Positions 1 to 7,772 of a DNA stretch of 64,000 bases are shown here, one piece after another. The notes beneath the pieces are model-generated. The model had not been told where the DNA came from, searched no databases, and worked only from the letters and a program-made list of their open reading frames with translations. This DNA comes from Rhizobium sp. CSW-27 (GTDB lineage: Bacteria > Pseudomonadota > Alphaproteobacteria > Rhizobiales > Rhizobiaceae). A program made the position numbers and the translations under genes. Each line of letters opens with the position of its first letter. The stretch's first letter is position 1. The stretch lies in assembly GCF_018760785.1 (NCBI RefSeq), contig NZ_JAHHZO010000020.1, positions 1-64,000 on the forward strand, written 5' to 3'.

Positions 1-355
1 AGACGGTGTAGCCCTTGAGATAGGGGATTGCACGATCATCAGCCTCCTGCTCCTTCGGCGTGAAGGTGCCATACTTGACGACGAGGGTCCCTTGTTCGCC
101 CTTGCGGACCTGAGCGCCAAGCTCTTGAGCCTGCCGGTAAGTCATCCACGTGTTTTCGTCGTAGCCTGCGAGTTGCCCGGAAAGCCACAGCATGACCACG
201 TTGATGCCGCGATAGCTTTCGCCGGAGGCGCGCAGCGGCATAACCGACCTGCGACTGTTGCCGCGCCACGGCCGGATCCAAGGCTTGGTGCCGGCCTCGA
301 GCTGCTGGATGATGGTGTCGGTGATCCGCTGGTAGGTGTCCTTTACGCTGTGCAT
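1..355 (-). CDS. ardC: ArdC-like antirestriction protein, N-terminal part (cut by window edge)
   Basis: Read on the minus strand from the ATG at 355-353, the frame stays open to the window edge (about 118 residues). It opens MHSVKDTYQRITDTIIQQLE and continues with a KPWIRPWRG segment, an RGINVVMLW segment, and WMTYRQAQELGAQVRKGEQG followed by a VVKYGTF strand. This is the N-terminal ssDNA-binding domain of the ArdC/TraC-type antirestriction family; the zinc-metallopeptidase half would lie to the left. An AGGAGA ribosome site precedes the ATG. The family protects incoming plasmid DNA from host restriction during conjugation, which fits this plasmid backbone. The fragment cannot show whether the C-terminal HExxH motif is intact. 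Confidence 0.85.
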   Translation of the reverse strand, partial: MHSVKDTYQRITDTIIQQLEAGTKPWIRPWRGNSRRSVMPLRASGESYRGINVVMLWLSGQLAGYDENTWMTYRQAQELGAQVRKGEQGTLVVKYGTFTPKEQEADDRAIPYLKGYTV

Positions 356-482
356 TGCCGTCTCCTGTTCGTTGGTTGACGGCAAAGATTCGAAGATAGC
401 GAAACGAGCCCATGCACCCGTAGGGCCGCAACGGAGTGTAGGACCGCGCAAGCGGTTGAATGGGTGAGGGGCTATCGTAGTT

Positions 483-507
483 TGTCCGTCAAACCATCCA
501 ACGGACA
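483..507. terminator. weak hairpin 3' of the fic gene
   Basis: A 7-bp perfect inverted repeat (TGTCCGT at 483-489, ACGGACA at 501-507) lies about 70 nt beyond the fic stop and upstream of ardC. There is no T-tract on either strand, so terminator function is only a guess. Confidence 0.25.
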
Positions 508-574
508 GAAGAGGGCCCTGAGCGTTGGCACCCCGGCCGACGACACGGGCCTCACTGCAGCGACAAGGCCCAGA

Positions 575-1651
575 TCAGCGCTCTCGGTCGTCGTGGTCGC
601 GGTTTCGCTGGCGATCGGCAAGCTGCTGCGCTTCGATAGCCTTAAGCTCGGGATTGATGTGCTGCGACTGAGGCTCTTGGGCCTTTTGCTGACCTGGTTG
701 CGAATGGGCATCTTGGACCTGTTCCGGCCGACCCAGAGTCTTGAAATCAGATCTTGCGGTGAACTTAAACTCCTCGTCGTCAGGAGGCATCCGCTCGGGA
801 AGGTCAGCGCGGTCAACGGCCACAATCCCTCTGTCGGTCACGAGGCTCGCCACGCGATTGTCATGCCCAAGAACCTGCCCTTCGATCACTTCGCCCGGGC
901 GGGCCGTGCGGATGTTGTGCTCGAACGGTTTCTCGCCAGCCTGCTCAAGATCTGACATGGCACTGCGGATCGCCTCGCGGCGGTTAGGCTCCATCGCATC
1001 CTGGATGAGGTGCTTCATCGCCGGACTGGACGGATCGTTCGTGGTCTCAATGGATGCCTCGATCATGCGAGGCTTGGTGATGACGGTAAGATCAATGTCA
1101 TGACCGTAGGTGCGGCCCAATGAGACCACCAGCGCTTCGTTTGCCCTTCCGTTGCCTTCACGAAAGGCATGAACGTAGTTCAGCTCAGATAGGACGTGAG
1201 CGGCCTTCTCGGCGAATTGCTCAGGTGTGGCGGCTCGCAAGCCCTGAACGTCTTTGGTGGGCCGCAGTGCCTCGTTGAGCCCCATTTCGATCCGCGATCC
1301 GGGCAGGAAGGTCGTGTCACCCTTCGAAAGCCCCCCTACCGGCTCTACCCGCTGTCCATCGACGACAGGACTTTCGTTGCGCGTATGTCCTGCCCATTCA
1401 TAGACATCTTGGAAGATGTAGCCGTGCAGAGCCTTCAGATGCGCTGCATCGTGATTACCGACTGGGCCTTTTCCCTCGGCCAGCTCCGTTTGCCTCAAAG
1501 CTGTGAATGCGTATTCGGCTTCACGCAGCGCAGATTGGCTCCTGATATCAAGCTTGTTCTTCAGAACATCCTTGAAATCCTTATCCTCTGATGTGTTGGG
1601 ATAGGTGTAGGAGCCTTTGGCTTCATCATCGCGCGCCAAGCAAAACCTCAT
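575..1651 (-). CDS. Fic-domain toxin (VbhT-like) with altered Fic motif
   Basis: A 358-residue Fic protein, likely the toxin of a VbhA/VbhT-type pair; such enzymes AMPylate target proteins such as type II topoisomerases. The Fic core spans roughly residues 35-200, with GYIFQDVYEWAGHTR (77-91) and the active loop HAFREGNGRANE (161-172). His161 and Arg169 are present, but the motif's last residue, normally Arg (HxFxxGNGRxxR), is Glu172. An OB-like segment follows (about 250-300), as in VbhT and Bep effectors, then a polar Gln-rich tail; no BID secretion domain is recognisable. The antitoxin-like gene lies 52 nt upstream with a hairpin and T-run between them, just ahead of this start codon. Whether the enzyme is active with Glu172 is open. 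Confidence 0.82.
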   Translation of the reverse strand: MRFCLARDDEAKGSYTYPNTSEDKDFKDVLKNKLDIRSQSALREAEYAFTALRQTELAEGKGPVGNHDAAHLKALHGYIFQDVYEWAGHTRNESPVVDGQRVEPVGGLSKGDTTFLPGSRIEMGLNEALRPTKDVQGLRAATPEQFAEKAAHVLSELNYVHAFREGNGRANEALVVSLGRTYGHDIDLTVITKPRMIEASIETTNDPSSPAMKHLIQDAMEPNRREAIRSAMSDLEQAGEKPFEHNIRTARPGEVIEGQVLGHDNRVASLVTDRGIVAVDRADLPERMPPDDEEFKFTARSDFKTLGRPEQVQDAHSQPGQQKAQEPQSQHINPELKAIEAQQLADRQRNRDHDDRER

Positions 1652-1658
1652 GCAAAAA

Positions 1659-1680
1659 GCCGCCTGAGATCACAGGCGGC
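1659..1680 (-). terminator. hairpin plus T-run directly ahead of the fic start codon
   Basis: GCCGCCTG (1659-1666) pairs perfectly with CAGGCGGC (1673-1680) around a 6-nt loop. On the minus strand the stem is followed at once by TTTTT and then the fic ATG at 1651-1649. It has the form of an intrinsic terminator, and the only purine-rich stretch that could serve as fic ribosome site (AGGCGG) lies inside the stem. Both features would hold toxin output below that of the upstream antitoxin-like gene. Confidence 0.65.
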
Positions 1681-1703
1681 CGCTACAAATCTCTAGGCGA
1701 TGC

Positions 1704-1910
1704 TCAAGCCCGCTTAAAGCGTGCCAGAAGCTCTTGGCGCATTTCGTCGGAGGTGATGTCTCCAGCAACGTAACGGCTGTTTGCTTCTTCCAAAACCGGA
1801 TCGCCGGTGTAACCCTGCCGCATGTTGGCGGCACGAGCCTGATCGACGGCTTTCTTTCGGGCAGCAACAGCTTCCGGAGAGCGATCGGGGCGGGGGGCAT
1901 GAACGTTCAT
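1704..1910 (-). CDS. VbhA-like antitoxin of the Fic protein
   Basis: A 68-residue protein directly upstream of fic. Its layout follows the Bartonella VbhA antitoxin: an N-terminal charged helix (EAVAARKKAVDQARAAN), a short linker with a DPV turn, then a helix ending VAGDITSDEM. Members of this antitoxin family (VbhA/YhfG type) insert a helix with the motif [S/T]xxxE[G/N] into the Fic ATP site. Here the aligned stretch reads A28-N-M-R-Q32-G33, so the inhibitory Glu is Gln and the Ser/Thr is Ala. The ATG at 1910 has a GGAGG site 8 nt upstream. The assignment rests on position, size and the helix pattern; the partner gene supports it strongly. Confidence 0.72.
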   Translation of the reverse strand: MNVHAPRPDRSPEAVAARKKAVDQARAANMRQGYTGDPVLEEANSRYVAGDITSDEMRQELLARFKRA

Positions 1911-1944
1911 TGGCAGAGCCTCCAGTTAGTATTCAACGTAGCAC

Positions 1945-1989
1945 AAAAAGAGCCGAATATCCAGCGAATGCGGGGTAATCGGCTCTTTT
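1945..1989. terminator. bidirectional intrinsic terminator
   Basis: AAAAAGAGCCGA (1945-1956) and TCGGCTCTTTT (1979-1989) form an 11-bp stem with A- and T-runs at the outer ends, so it can terminate on both strands. It ends the DUF736 transcript and insulates the antitoxin-toxin pair. Confidence 0.75.
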
Positions 1990-2029
1990 ATGGTGGAAGC
2001 CCGATCAGAGATCGGGCTTCCCAGAGCGA

Positions 2030-2362
2030 TCAATCGCGGGGTTCCCATTCGATAATAGCTTGCAGCGCCAGGTCATCTTGGCCGGGGTAGCGGCCCAAGT
2101 TGGCGTTGAAGCCGAGGCGTTTGATGGAGAGCGTGTAGTACGGCTTCCCTTCTCCGCTAGTCTTTTTCCAGATGCCGCCAACTTCAATGTCGTGGCCGCG
2201 AGGCGACTTGGCATAGACGCGATGCGTCGGAGCCTTTTCGTTGGTGGAGTCGAACGGTGTGACCTTAATGTCCAGGTCCCGGTCGATGGTGGAGATGAGG
2301 CCGGTTCCCTTGGCGTTGTCGATGTCGTCTTTGTCGAACTGGATGAAGTTGGTCATGCTCAT
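2030..2362 (-). CDS. DUF736 family protein
   Basis: A 110-residue protein starting MSMTNFIQFDKDDIDNAKGT, with internal strands TGLISTIDRDLDIKV and THRVYAKSPRGHDIEVGGIW, and ending YPGQDDLALQAIIEWEPRD. It matches the usual length and pattern of DUF736, a small beta-rich family abundant on rhizobial plasmids and integrative elements near ardC and rep/par genes; its function is unknown. The ATG at 2362 is chosen over an upstream in-frame start because AGAGGAG sits 8-9 nt before it. It has a long non-coding leader and ends at the bidirectional terminator 40 nt downstream. Confidence 0.8.
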   Translation of the reverse strand: MSMTNFIQFDKDDIDNAKGTGLISTIDRDLDIKVTPFDSTNEKAPTHRVYAKSPRGHDIEVGGIWKKTSGEGKPYYTLSIKRLGFNANLGRYPGQDDLALQAIIEWEPRD

Positions 2363-2755
2363 GTTAAGCACTCCTCTATGGTGGTTGCGATGATCGTTCA
2401 AAGGGCACGGGGATAAGCGGTGCGCACCGTAGGCCGGAGCGCAGCGAAGGAGGCTGGACGGGGACAAATTTTGCTTCGCGAGGAAGCCGAAGGCGGGGAA
2501 AATTTGGAGACGAACAGCTTTGCGCCAACCGCGTCGCCGTGCGAACGGGCATCAAGAGCAACCACTTTGGAGGTGTGGGGCCTGAGCGCTTGCAGCAATA
2601 CGTCACCTCGACAAATGAGACATCGGCACAGGTCAAGGGCGCGATCGTGCGGAATGCAACCGAACCGACACCCCGAAACAAGTGGCTGGGGTAACCGAGA
2701 GTTCCGCAAAACGTGAGATCTCGCCATCTGTTGCTCACAGAGTGCCGCCAGTCGT
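2363..2755 (-). other. non-coding leader between the nuclease gene and DUF736
   Basis: About 390 nt with no convincing gene; open frames here on both strands show Arg/Ser/Pro-rich out-of-frame composition. It holds GC-rich, hairpin-prone sequence such as the segment around 2430-2510, similar in style to the leaders ahead of other genes in this window (7301-7560, 18064-18345). A promoter for DUF736 probably lies here, but I cannot place it. Confidence 0.5.
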
Positions 2756-3262
2756 TCAGTTGCCGGAATGGCTGCGGCGATAGGAGGAGGGCGATTCAAC
2801 CTCGGCTCCCCACAAGCCTTGGCCGAGCTGTCGGGCGCGATTCTCGGCGCGGCGGTACTGGCTCAGGTCGATTGGGTGGGATCTCGGTAGATAGCGCAAC
2901 AAGAGGGTGGCTTGGCCCGCCCTCACCATCTCGAGGCCAATATCCGAGTTCTCGACGAAGCACTGGCCGACAAGGCGTTTATACTGGTCTCGATCGACTT
3001 CAATGCAGCGGACATGCTTGCCATCGATCATGCGGGCGAGGAAGCGACGTGCCTCAATCCCGCAATTCCATATCACACCGTTTTTGGAGCCGGTCTGGTC
3101 CCGCTCACAGGCGTCAATGGCCGCGATACGGATCCTCTGTTGGCGAATGCTGAAGGTGTCACCGTCGATCACTCGCGCTCGGCCTGAATAGTCGGCCGCT
3201 GCAGAATACGCGGTGAACAGAAGCGCGGCCAACGCGGCTCCAACCAAGCGATTTTCTATCAC
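2756..3262 (-). CDS. secreted thermonuclease-like protein (SNase fold)
   Basis: A 168-residue protein with a signal peptide (first ~23 residues, cleavage after AYSAAA) followed by a staphylococcal-nuclease fold: VIDGDTF, then RIRIAAIDACE, and later VDRDQYKRLVGQC. The calcium-binding Asp, both arginines and the catalytic Glu of the family are recognisable, though the usual Thr-Pro before Glu is Ala-Cys. It is predicted to degrade nucleic acid in the periplasm or outside the cell. It starts with GTG overlapping the repC stop codon, so it is probably co-transcribed with repC. Three further proteins of this fold lie at 53.9-55.8 kb. Confidence 0.82.
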   Translation of the reverse strand: MIENRLVGAALAALLFTAYSAAADYSGRARVIDGDTFSIRQQRIRIAAIDACERDQTGSKNGVIWNCGIEARRFLARMIDGKHVRCIEVDRDQYKRLVGQCFVENSDIGLEMVRAGQATLLLRYLPRSHPIDLSQYRRAENRARQLGQGLWGAEVESPSSYRRSHSGN

Positions 3263-4539
3263 GAGTGTGCCTCCATTGATTTGCGGGCTGCCAGCCCAAA
3301 TACCGAGCGGTTTAGATGAAGCTCTCCCCTCGCGGCACGGTCTGTCATGGCCCGCAAATAGCCGCCCGGCGAGCTGATTTCGGCGCGCGTGTATTTCTCA
3401 AAGGTGAGAGCGATCGCAACGGCGGCCGCCTGGTGGCCCATTCGGTCCACGGCGCGCTGGCGCGCATCCTCGGACACGCCGGCGATGCGGCAAAGTTTGG
3501 GAACGATCCGGCCCAGGTCCGCCCAACTGCGCGGGGCTTGGTAGCCATATTCGGCAAGGCTTGGCGTAGCCCGCCACACATCCTCCAGCGCCACAAGTGA
3601 AGGCCGCACTTGCAATTGCTTATTGCTTTGGCGCGAACGGCTGCCCAGGCTTTTCTCAAAAGCCCTTTTGCTGGCGGAGCCAGCTCCTCGTAAACCGACT
3701 TGTTCGGCATTAGCCGAACGCCGTTCATCATTACGAGGTCCAAAAGGTTTCGGGGTTGTAATCTGTATGTGCATGTCGTTCTCGACATCCGTGCATGTCA
3801 TATTTGTATCTATGTCGGACCCTTGGGGTGACCGATTCACGTTGCGCAGGCGGTCGGCAAGCCACTCCAAAAGCATTGTGGCCTTCCGGAGGACGTGGCC
3901 CGATGCGTGCCTGGCTGATCCAATGACGGCTGCGACCCTTTCAACACGGGACGCGATCCGCCCAAGAATGGCTTCCCTTTGATCGATTGAAGACACGAGA
4001 GCATACCTTGCAGCACGCAGAGCGTCCCGGAAGCGACGAGCCGCCTGGTCCCGAACTCGTATCTCTTCCCGCTTCTGGCGTACAATTTGATCAAGCTCGT
4101 GGTGCCGGGCAATTAGGACACGCAGATCAATGCCGCAGGCGTCGGCAATATCTCCTTCGCCATCGCGGATCGGATAGCGCTTGAAATTCGCACTATCCTG
4201 CATGGTGACAAGGCCGAGGTCGTACAATCGGGAGAGAATTCGGCTTACGCGTCCCGGTGACTTGTTGATGTCATAACCCAGCTGTCGGTTCGACTTGTAG
4301 ACAATCGGGCGCCCGCCTTTGTCAAAGGCATCGGCCTTGGCGGTCGTTATGATAGCCTCGAGCAACGCATATTCTGAGGTCGTGATCATTCCGATCGTCA
4401 TCAGATTTTTGGCGAGCACCGCAAGCTGGCCACGCGTCACCGCTCCGATTTCCGTTGACTGCGCCAGTCGCCGAAATTCGGCTCGCTCCTTCGTCATTCT
4501 GCGACCAGTCGGCCGCTTGCATTGTGTGGGTTCCCCCAT
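3259..4539 (-). CDS. repC: plasmid replication initiator RepC
   Basis: A 426-residue RepC-family initiator. The N-terminal winged-helix region includes LLEAIITTAKADAF, KSNRQLGYDINKSPGRVSRI and LYDLGLVTMQDSANFKRYP. The C-terminal block has RSWADLGRIVPKLCRIAGVS and ISSPGGYLRAMTDRAARGEL, which are conserved in this family. RepC binds an origin that in repABC plasmids lies within its own coding sequence. The ATG has AGGAGA 8 nt upstream. The usual repA and repB are not directly upstream, making this a stand-alone repC in the visible region. The leader carries a terminator hairpin on the opposite strand, placed as in the ctRNA that restrains repC in repABC plasmids. Confidence 0.88.
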   Translation of the reverse strand: MGEPTQCKRPTGRRMTKERAEFRRLAQSTEIGAVTRGQLAVLAKNLMTIGMITTSEYALLEAIITTAKADAFDKGGRPIVYKSNRQLGYDINKSPGRVSRILSRLYDLGLVTMQDSANFKRYPIRDGEGDIADACGIDLRVLIARHHELDQIVRQKREEIRVRDQAARRFRDALRAARYALVSSIDQREAILGRIASRVERVAAVIGSARHASGHVLRKATMLLEWLADRLRNVNRSPQGSDIDTNMTCTDVENDMHIQITTPKPFGPRNDERRSANAEQVGLRGAGSASKRAFEKSLGSRSRQSNKQLQVRPSLVALEDVWRATPSLAEYGYQAPRSWADLGRIVPKLCRIAGVSEDARQRAVDRMGHQAAAVAIALTFEKYTRAEISSPGGYLRAMTDRAARGELHLNRSVFGLAARKSMEAHS

Positions 4540-4601
4540 CGTCCGTCTCCTGTCAGAGGCCAGACAAAGCTCCGCCGTTCACCGAAAAGGTGTTTTGATT
4601 A

Positions 4602-4695
4602 TTGACATCGGAGGGGAGGTCTGCGAGAACGATGGTGCTTTTATATTTTCGAACTGCAGACCGCTTCCGGATTTTTCGGGAGCGGTTTTTCTTTT
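4602..4695 (+). ncRNA. putative ctRNA (antisense regulator of repC) with promoter and terminator
   Basis: On the strand opposite the repC leader there is a TTGACA hexamer (4602-4607), a weaker -10 region (about 4625-4630, or TATATT at 4642-4647), and an intrinsic terminator: ACCGCTTCCG (4660-4669) pairs with CGGGAGCGGT (4677-4686, one G-U pair), followed by a T-rich run to 4695. If the first promoter is used, the RNA starts near 4637 and is about 55-60 nt, the size known for repABC ctRNAs (p42d, pSymA/B). Its position between an upstream regulatory region and repC, antisense to the leader, is also the known arrangement. The call rests on architecture, not on sequence identity. Confidence 0.6.
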
Positions 4696-4699
4696 CTAG

Positions 4700-5371
4700 G
4701 CCGGGTGCTAGCTCCAAAAACTGTTAGAATGTGTGAGTCGGAATCGGTTGTGGTTCCGCTCATTGCGATTTGTAGCCTGAGATACCAATTTGATGCAAGT
4801 TGTCACATTTCCGCGCCGCTGCGTCGGTTCAGGTGGCATCTAAAAAGCGCCACTATTCCAATATTTTAGAGCAGTACTCTGAGTCGCACCTCGCTTCACG
4901 TTCAAGACTGGAACGTTTCCAGACGATGACATACCCCCCGTTATTGTTGGATAAATTCAACGGGTGGGGAGGAGAGTTTGAGAGGAGGGGGGCGCGGGCC
5001 TCCTCTCAAAAAGCGGCCTGATCTGCCGTCCCCCGATACGTTTCTGCCTCCCAGGCACCTGCGAAAGCGCCCGCATTGGCTCGATGCCAAGGCGGGCGCT
5101 AAGGTGCGATCTTGAAGCAAGCTCAGCCGCGCTGAGTAGCACCCTCAAGGTAGGTCAGCGGTAGATCGAACGCCTTCAGCGCTGTATCGAGGGCTTATTG
5201 CACATCATCCTAATCAACATGCTCCGGATCGCTTAAGGTAGGCGTTGATTAGCTGGCAGCAGCTTTCGGCGGCGAGGGTCGGATCAGAGGCGGAATCAAG
5301 CATGGCTTACCCTCTGTAAAAAGGGGAACCGGTCACGCTGGAGGACGTGACCGGGGACAAACAGCGGCGGG
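4700..5371. other. non-coding region between repC and the parB-like gene
   Basis: About 670 nt without a supportable gene. It contains two strong inverted repeats (4980-5007 and 5066-5100). The first pairs GAGAGGAGG with CCTCCTCTC, and the sequence before it resembles a hairpin region 3' of rcgR at 12190-12225. The repC promoter and possibly incompatibility elements should lie in the 4700-4950 part, which is AT-richer, but no iterons are evident. Confidence 0.5.
5066..5100 (-). terminator. strong hairpin 3' of the parB-like gene
   Basis: AGCGCCCGC (5066-5074) pairs with GCGGGCGCT (5092-5100), and inside it TTGGC pairs with GCCAA, giving about 14 paired bases around a 5-nt loop. On the minus strand the stem is followed by TTTCG, so it is a plausible but imperfect terminator for the upstream-encoded ParB-like protein, whose stop is at 5372. 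Confidence 0.5.
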
Positions 5372-7300
5372 TTATTCCGCTGCCATCGGGAACGAGTGCT
5401 CGTCCTTTTCCTCTGAGGTTTCAGTCTCACCCTCTGCGTTGGGGTCTGACGCGATCCGAACGTGAGGCGGAAGCCAACCGCTGTCCTTAATGGACTTGGC
5501 GGCATACTCCGCAGCCTCGCCCTTCTTCATGTTGCCGACACCAGCGGCGAAATCCTCGCCGCGCACCTCGGCAACAACGGCTTGGATGGTTGGTCTGTTG
5601 ACGTGGCTGAAATAGCTTTCCGCCGTGGTCTCGAACCAATCCCGCATATCGACATTCAATGCGCGGCCCATTTGGTCGGCATGTGCCAGCGCATGGCTCC
5701 GACTGCTGAACTTCTTCTCAACTGCATTGACGGAATGGGCGGCGGCATAGGCCAGAAGCTGCAACAACTCGCTCTGCGATTGATCCATCAGCCATTCCCA
5801 AAGGTCAGCAGGATCGCCGGGAAGCCGGTGCCCGTAGTTTTCCTCAAGGCTTCCCCACGCCTCAAGGGCCTTGTTCTCGGCGGGACGCTTCATCGAACCG
5901 TCCAGCACTTCATGAGTGACAGAGATTTCAAGCGCGCTCTGGTGGCCGGGAATGCCCCATGCGGTCCGATACTGCACTTTGAGCAACATCGCATGGACGA
6001 CTGCGACAAGCGCGATTTCGGTATTGTTCGCCAGCTCGACTCGAAGCGCCGCCGTCTTCTGAGCGGTCAGGTCCTCGATCAAAGCCGCTGAGTGAGTAAG
6101 CGCCGTAGATTTCAAAGCGCCGTCAGCGTCCTCGGTCGTCCCGCCTTGCTTTCCTTCTGTGGCTTCGGCCTTCTTCTTGTCCTCGTCTCGGACAAGGCCT
6201 CTCAACACCGATACCTTGCCCCAATGGTCGATTGTGACGATTGCCCCTGCAATCGAGAGGTCTTCGCTCCGATAGGCTTCTTCACGCTTCTGCAGGACGG
6301 CGATTTCCTGCTCGACGGCGGACAAGGCGGCCTCTGCACCTTCATCCTCCTGATCCGCATCGATCTGCGCCGTCAGTTCGTCATAACGCTCGGTCAGAGC
6401 GTCCAGCTTGGCTTGATCATCGTCGTTGAGGTCTATGCGCTGCGGGTAAACCCGAGCCATCTGGTAGATATTATCCGGCTGCTGAGGGCACCACTCTACC
6501 CATTTCCAGCCTTCGGCCTTCACGGTTTCGGCCTCGGCCTCCAACTTCTCGGCAACCAGCTTTTCAAGCAAGCCGCTATCGCATGCAAAGCCTCCTCCCT
6601 GCTCGGCAAACAGGTCGCGGCGCACTGGACCGCCAGCCGCCTCATAAACCTCTAACCCGCCGATCAGCGCGAGCCGCTTGTCGCTTGCGGGGACTTCATT
6701 CACGGCGAGACGGCGCTTGATTGTGTTGGCGCTGCGATCCCATGAGGGGAGAACATTCCAAACCTCTTCCTGTCGAGCGTGATCGTCGGTGATGGTGAAG
6801 GCGGCAAGCTGCTCAAAGGTCATATCCTCGGCGCGGAACGCCGCGAACAGGACAGGGGAAACCTTCGCCAGCGCAAGACGGCGGTTGACGATGATTTCGG
6901 TTGTCCCGAACCGGGCGGCGATGTCTTTGATGGACTTGCCCTCATCGAACAACGCCTTGAATGCCTCGAACTGGTCGGCGGGGTGCATGGCCTCGCGCAT
7001 CACGTTCTCGGTCAGGCTTAACTCCGTTGCGTCACCCGCATCCCGGACAATGACGTTCACGGCGTAGTCGGCCCCGATCTCGCCCCGTTCGGCGAGAAAA
7101 TTGAGGGCTGCGAGGCGGCGACCGCCGGCCGTCACCAGGTATCGGCCCTTGGGAGCTTTTCGCACCACAAGGTTTTGAATAACGCCATTGGCGAGAATGG
7201 ACGCCGACAGGCTCTCGATGCTCTCCTTGGTGTAGGTCTTGCGGACGTTTTTGGGGTCTGCGTTCAGCTTGTTCAGTGCTACCGCGATGATGTCGCTCAT
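5372..7300 (-). CDS. large ParB/RepB-like nuclease-domain protein
   Basis: A 642-residue protein starting MSDIIAVALNKLNADPKNVRKTY. Residues ~1-110 form a ParB N-terminal domain, with an SASILANGVIQNLVVRK segment, a VTAGGRR motif and an LTENVMREAMHPADQFEAF segment. A helix-turn-helix follows: IKDIAARFGTTEIIVNRRLALAKV. The long C-terminal part is charged and helical (coiled-coil-like near 330-390) and not recognisable. It is about twice the length of a partitioning ParB/RepB, and no ParA is next to it. This matches the oversized ParB-like proteins common on rhizobial plasmids and integrative elements, whose role is not settled. The ATG at 7300 is chosen because AAGGAAC precedes it; the upstream extension is Arg/Ser-rich leader. 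Confidence 0.75.
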   Translation of the reverse strand: MSDIIAVALNKLNADPKNVRKTYTKESIESLSASILANGVIQNLVVRKAPKGRYLVTAGGRRLAALNFLAERGEIGADYAVNVIVRDAGDATELSLTENVMREAMHPADQFEAFKALFDEGKSIKDIAARFGTTEIIVNRRLALAKVSPVLFAAFRAEDMTFEQLAAFTITDDHARQEEVWNVLPSWDRSANTIKRRLAVNEVPASDKRLALIGGLEVYEAAGGPVRRDLFAEQGGGFACDSGLLEKLVAEKLEAEAETVKAEGWKWVEWCPQQPDNIYQMARVYPQRIDLNDDDQAKLDALTERYDELTAQIDADQEDEGAEAALSAVEQEIAVLQKREEAYRSEDLSIAGAIVTIDHWGKVSVLRGLVRDEDKKKAEATEGKQGGTTEDADGALKSTALTHSAALIEDLTAQKTAALRVELANNTEIALVAVVHAMLLKVQYRTAWGIPGHQSALEISVTHEVLDGSMKRPAENKALEAWGSLEENYGHRLPGDPADLWEWLMDQSQSELLQLLAYAAAHSVNAVEKKFSSRSHALAHADQMGRALNVDMRDWFETTAESYFSHVNRPTIQAVVAEVRGEDFAAGVGNMKKGEAAEYAAKSIKDSGWLPPHVRIASDPNAEGETETSEEKDEHSFPMAAE

Positions 7301-7560
7301 GGTTCCTTGCTCCAGTTTTTCCCGTTTCCCTTGGGAGCAAGCCCCGCTAGTGGGCGAAGCCTCTGCCTTCGTTTTCGAAGGATGTGCCCCCACATCCAGC
7401 GGAACGAAGGGGAGGGCGCAGCCCGCTCCCGTTAGGACGCGGATCGAGTCATGGGGCGGGAGGAAGGAAAAACGGAAGGTTTGCCGGCATGACGGCGAAA
7501 GCCGTTTTTCCTGACGAGCGGCAGCGCTTGCGCGCTTGCCCATTGGCGCGATCGGCGACC
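7301..7560 (-). other. GC-rich leader of the parB-like gene
   Basis: A long untranslated leader read on the minus strand. It contains a GGGAGCGGG...GCCCTCCCC segment and a CTTCCGTTTTTCC segment in the same order as in the leaders at 18064-18345 (minus) and 51945-52210 (plus), though more diverged. I see no gene in it. It may be a structured 5' UTR shared by a set of plasmid genes. Confidence 0.4.
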
Positions 7561-7772
7561 TATCGTAAGAGCGGTACAGGGTAGGGTCGATGGGCGGCCG
7601 ATCCCGGCCGCTCCTTATGGATGCGAACCGGCGACGCCGGTTCTCCGTCTTGTGATCCAGGCTGTAAAACGATGGATCTGCCCGCTGCGCTCCGAGTGAT
7701 GAGCGCTCCGCTCCTCGGGCAGCTCTCCATTTCAACTTGATTCAACGTGTCGATAGCGGCAGCAGCGGCTCA

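Noticed and set aside
5372..7300. Calling the ParB-like gene repB of a repABC operon
   Set aside because: It is about twice the size of RepB, lies 830 nt from repC, and no repA-like ATPase gene is present.
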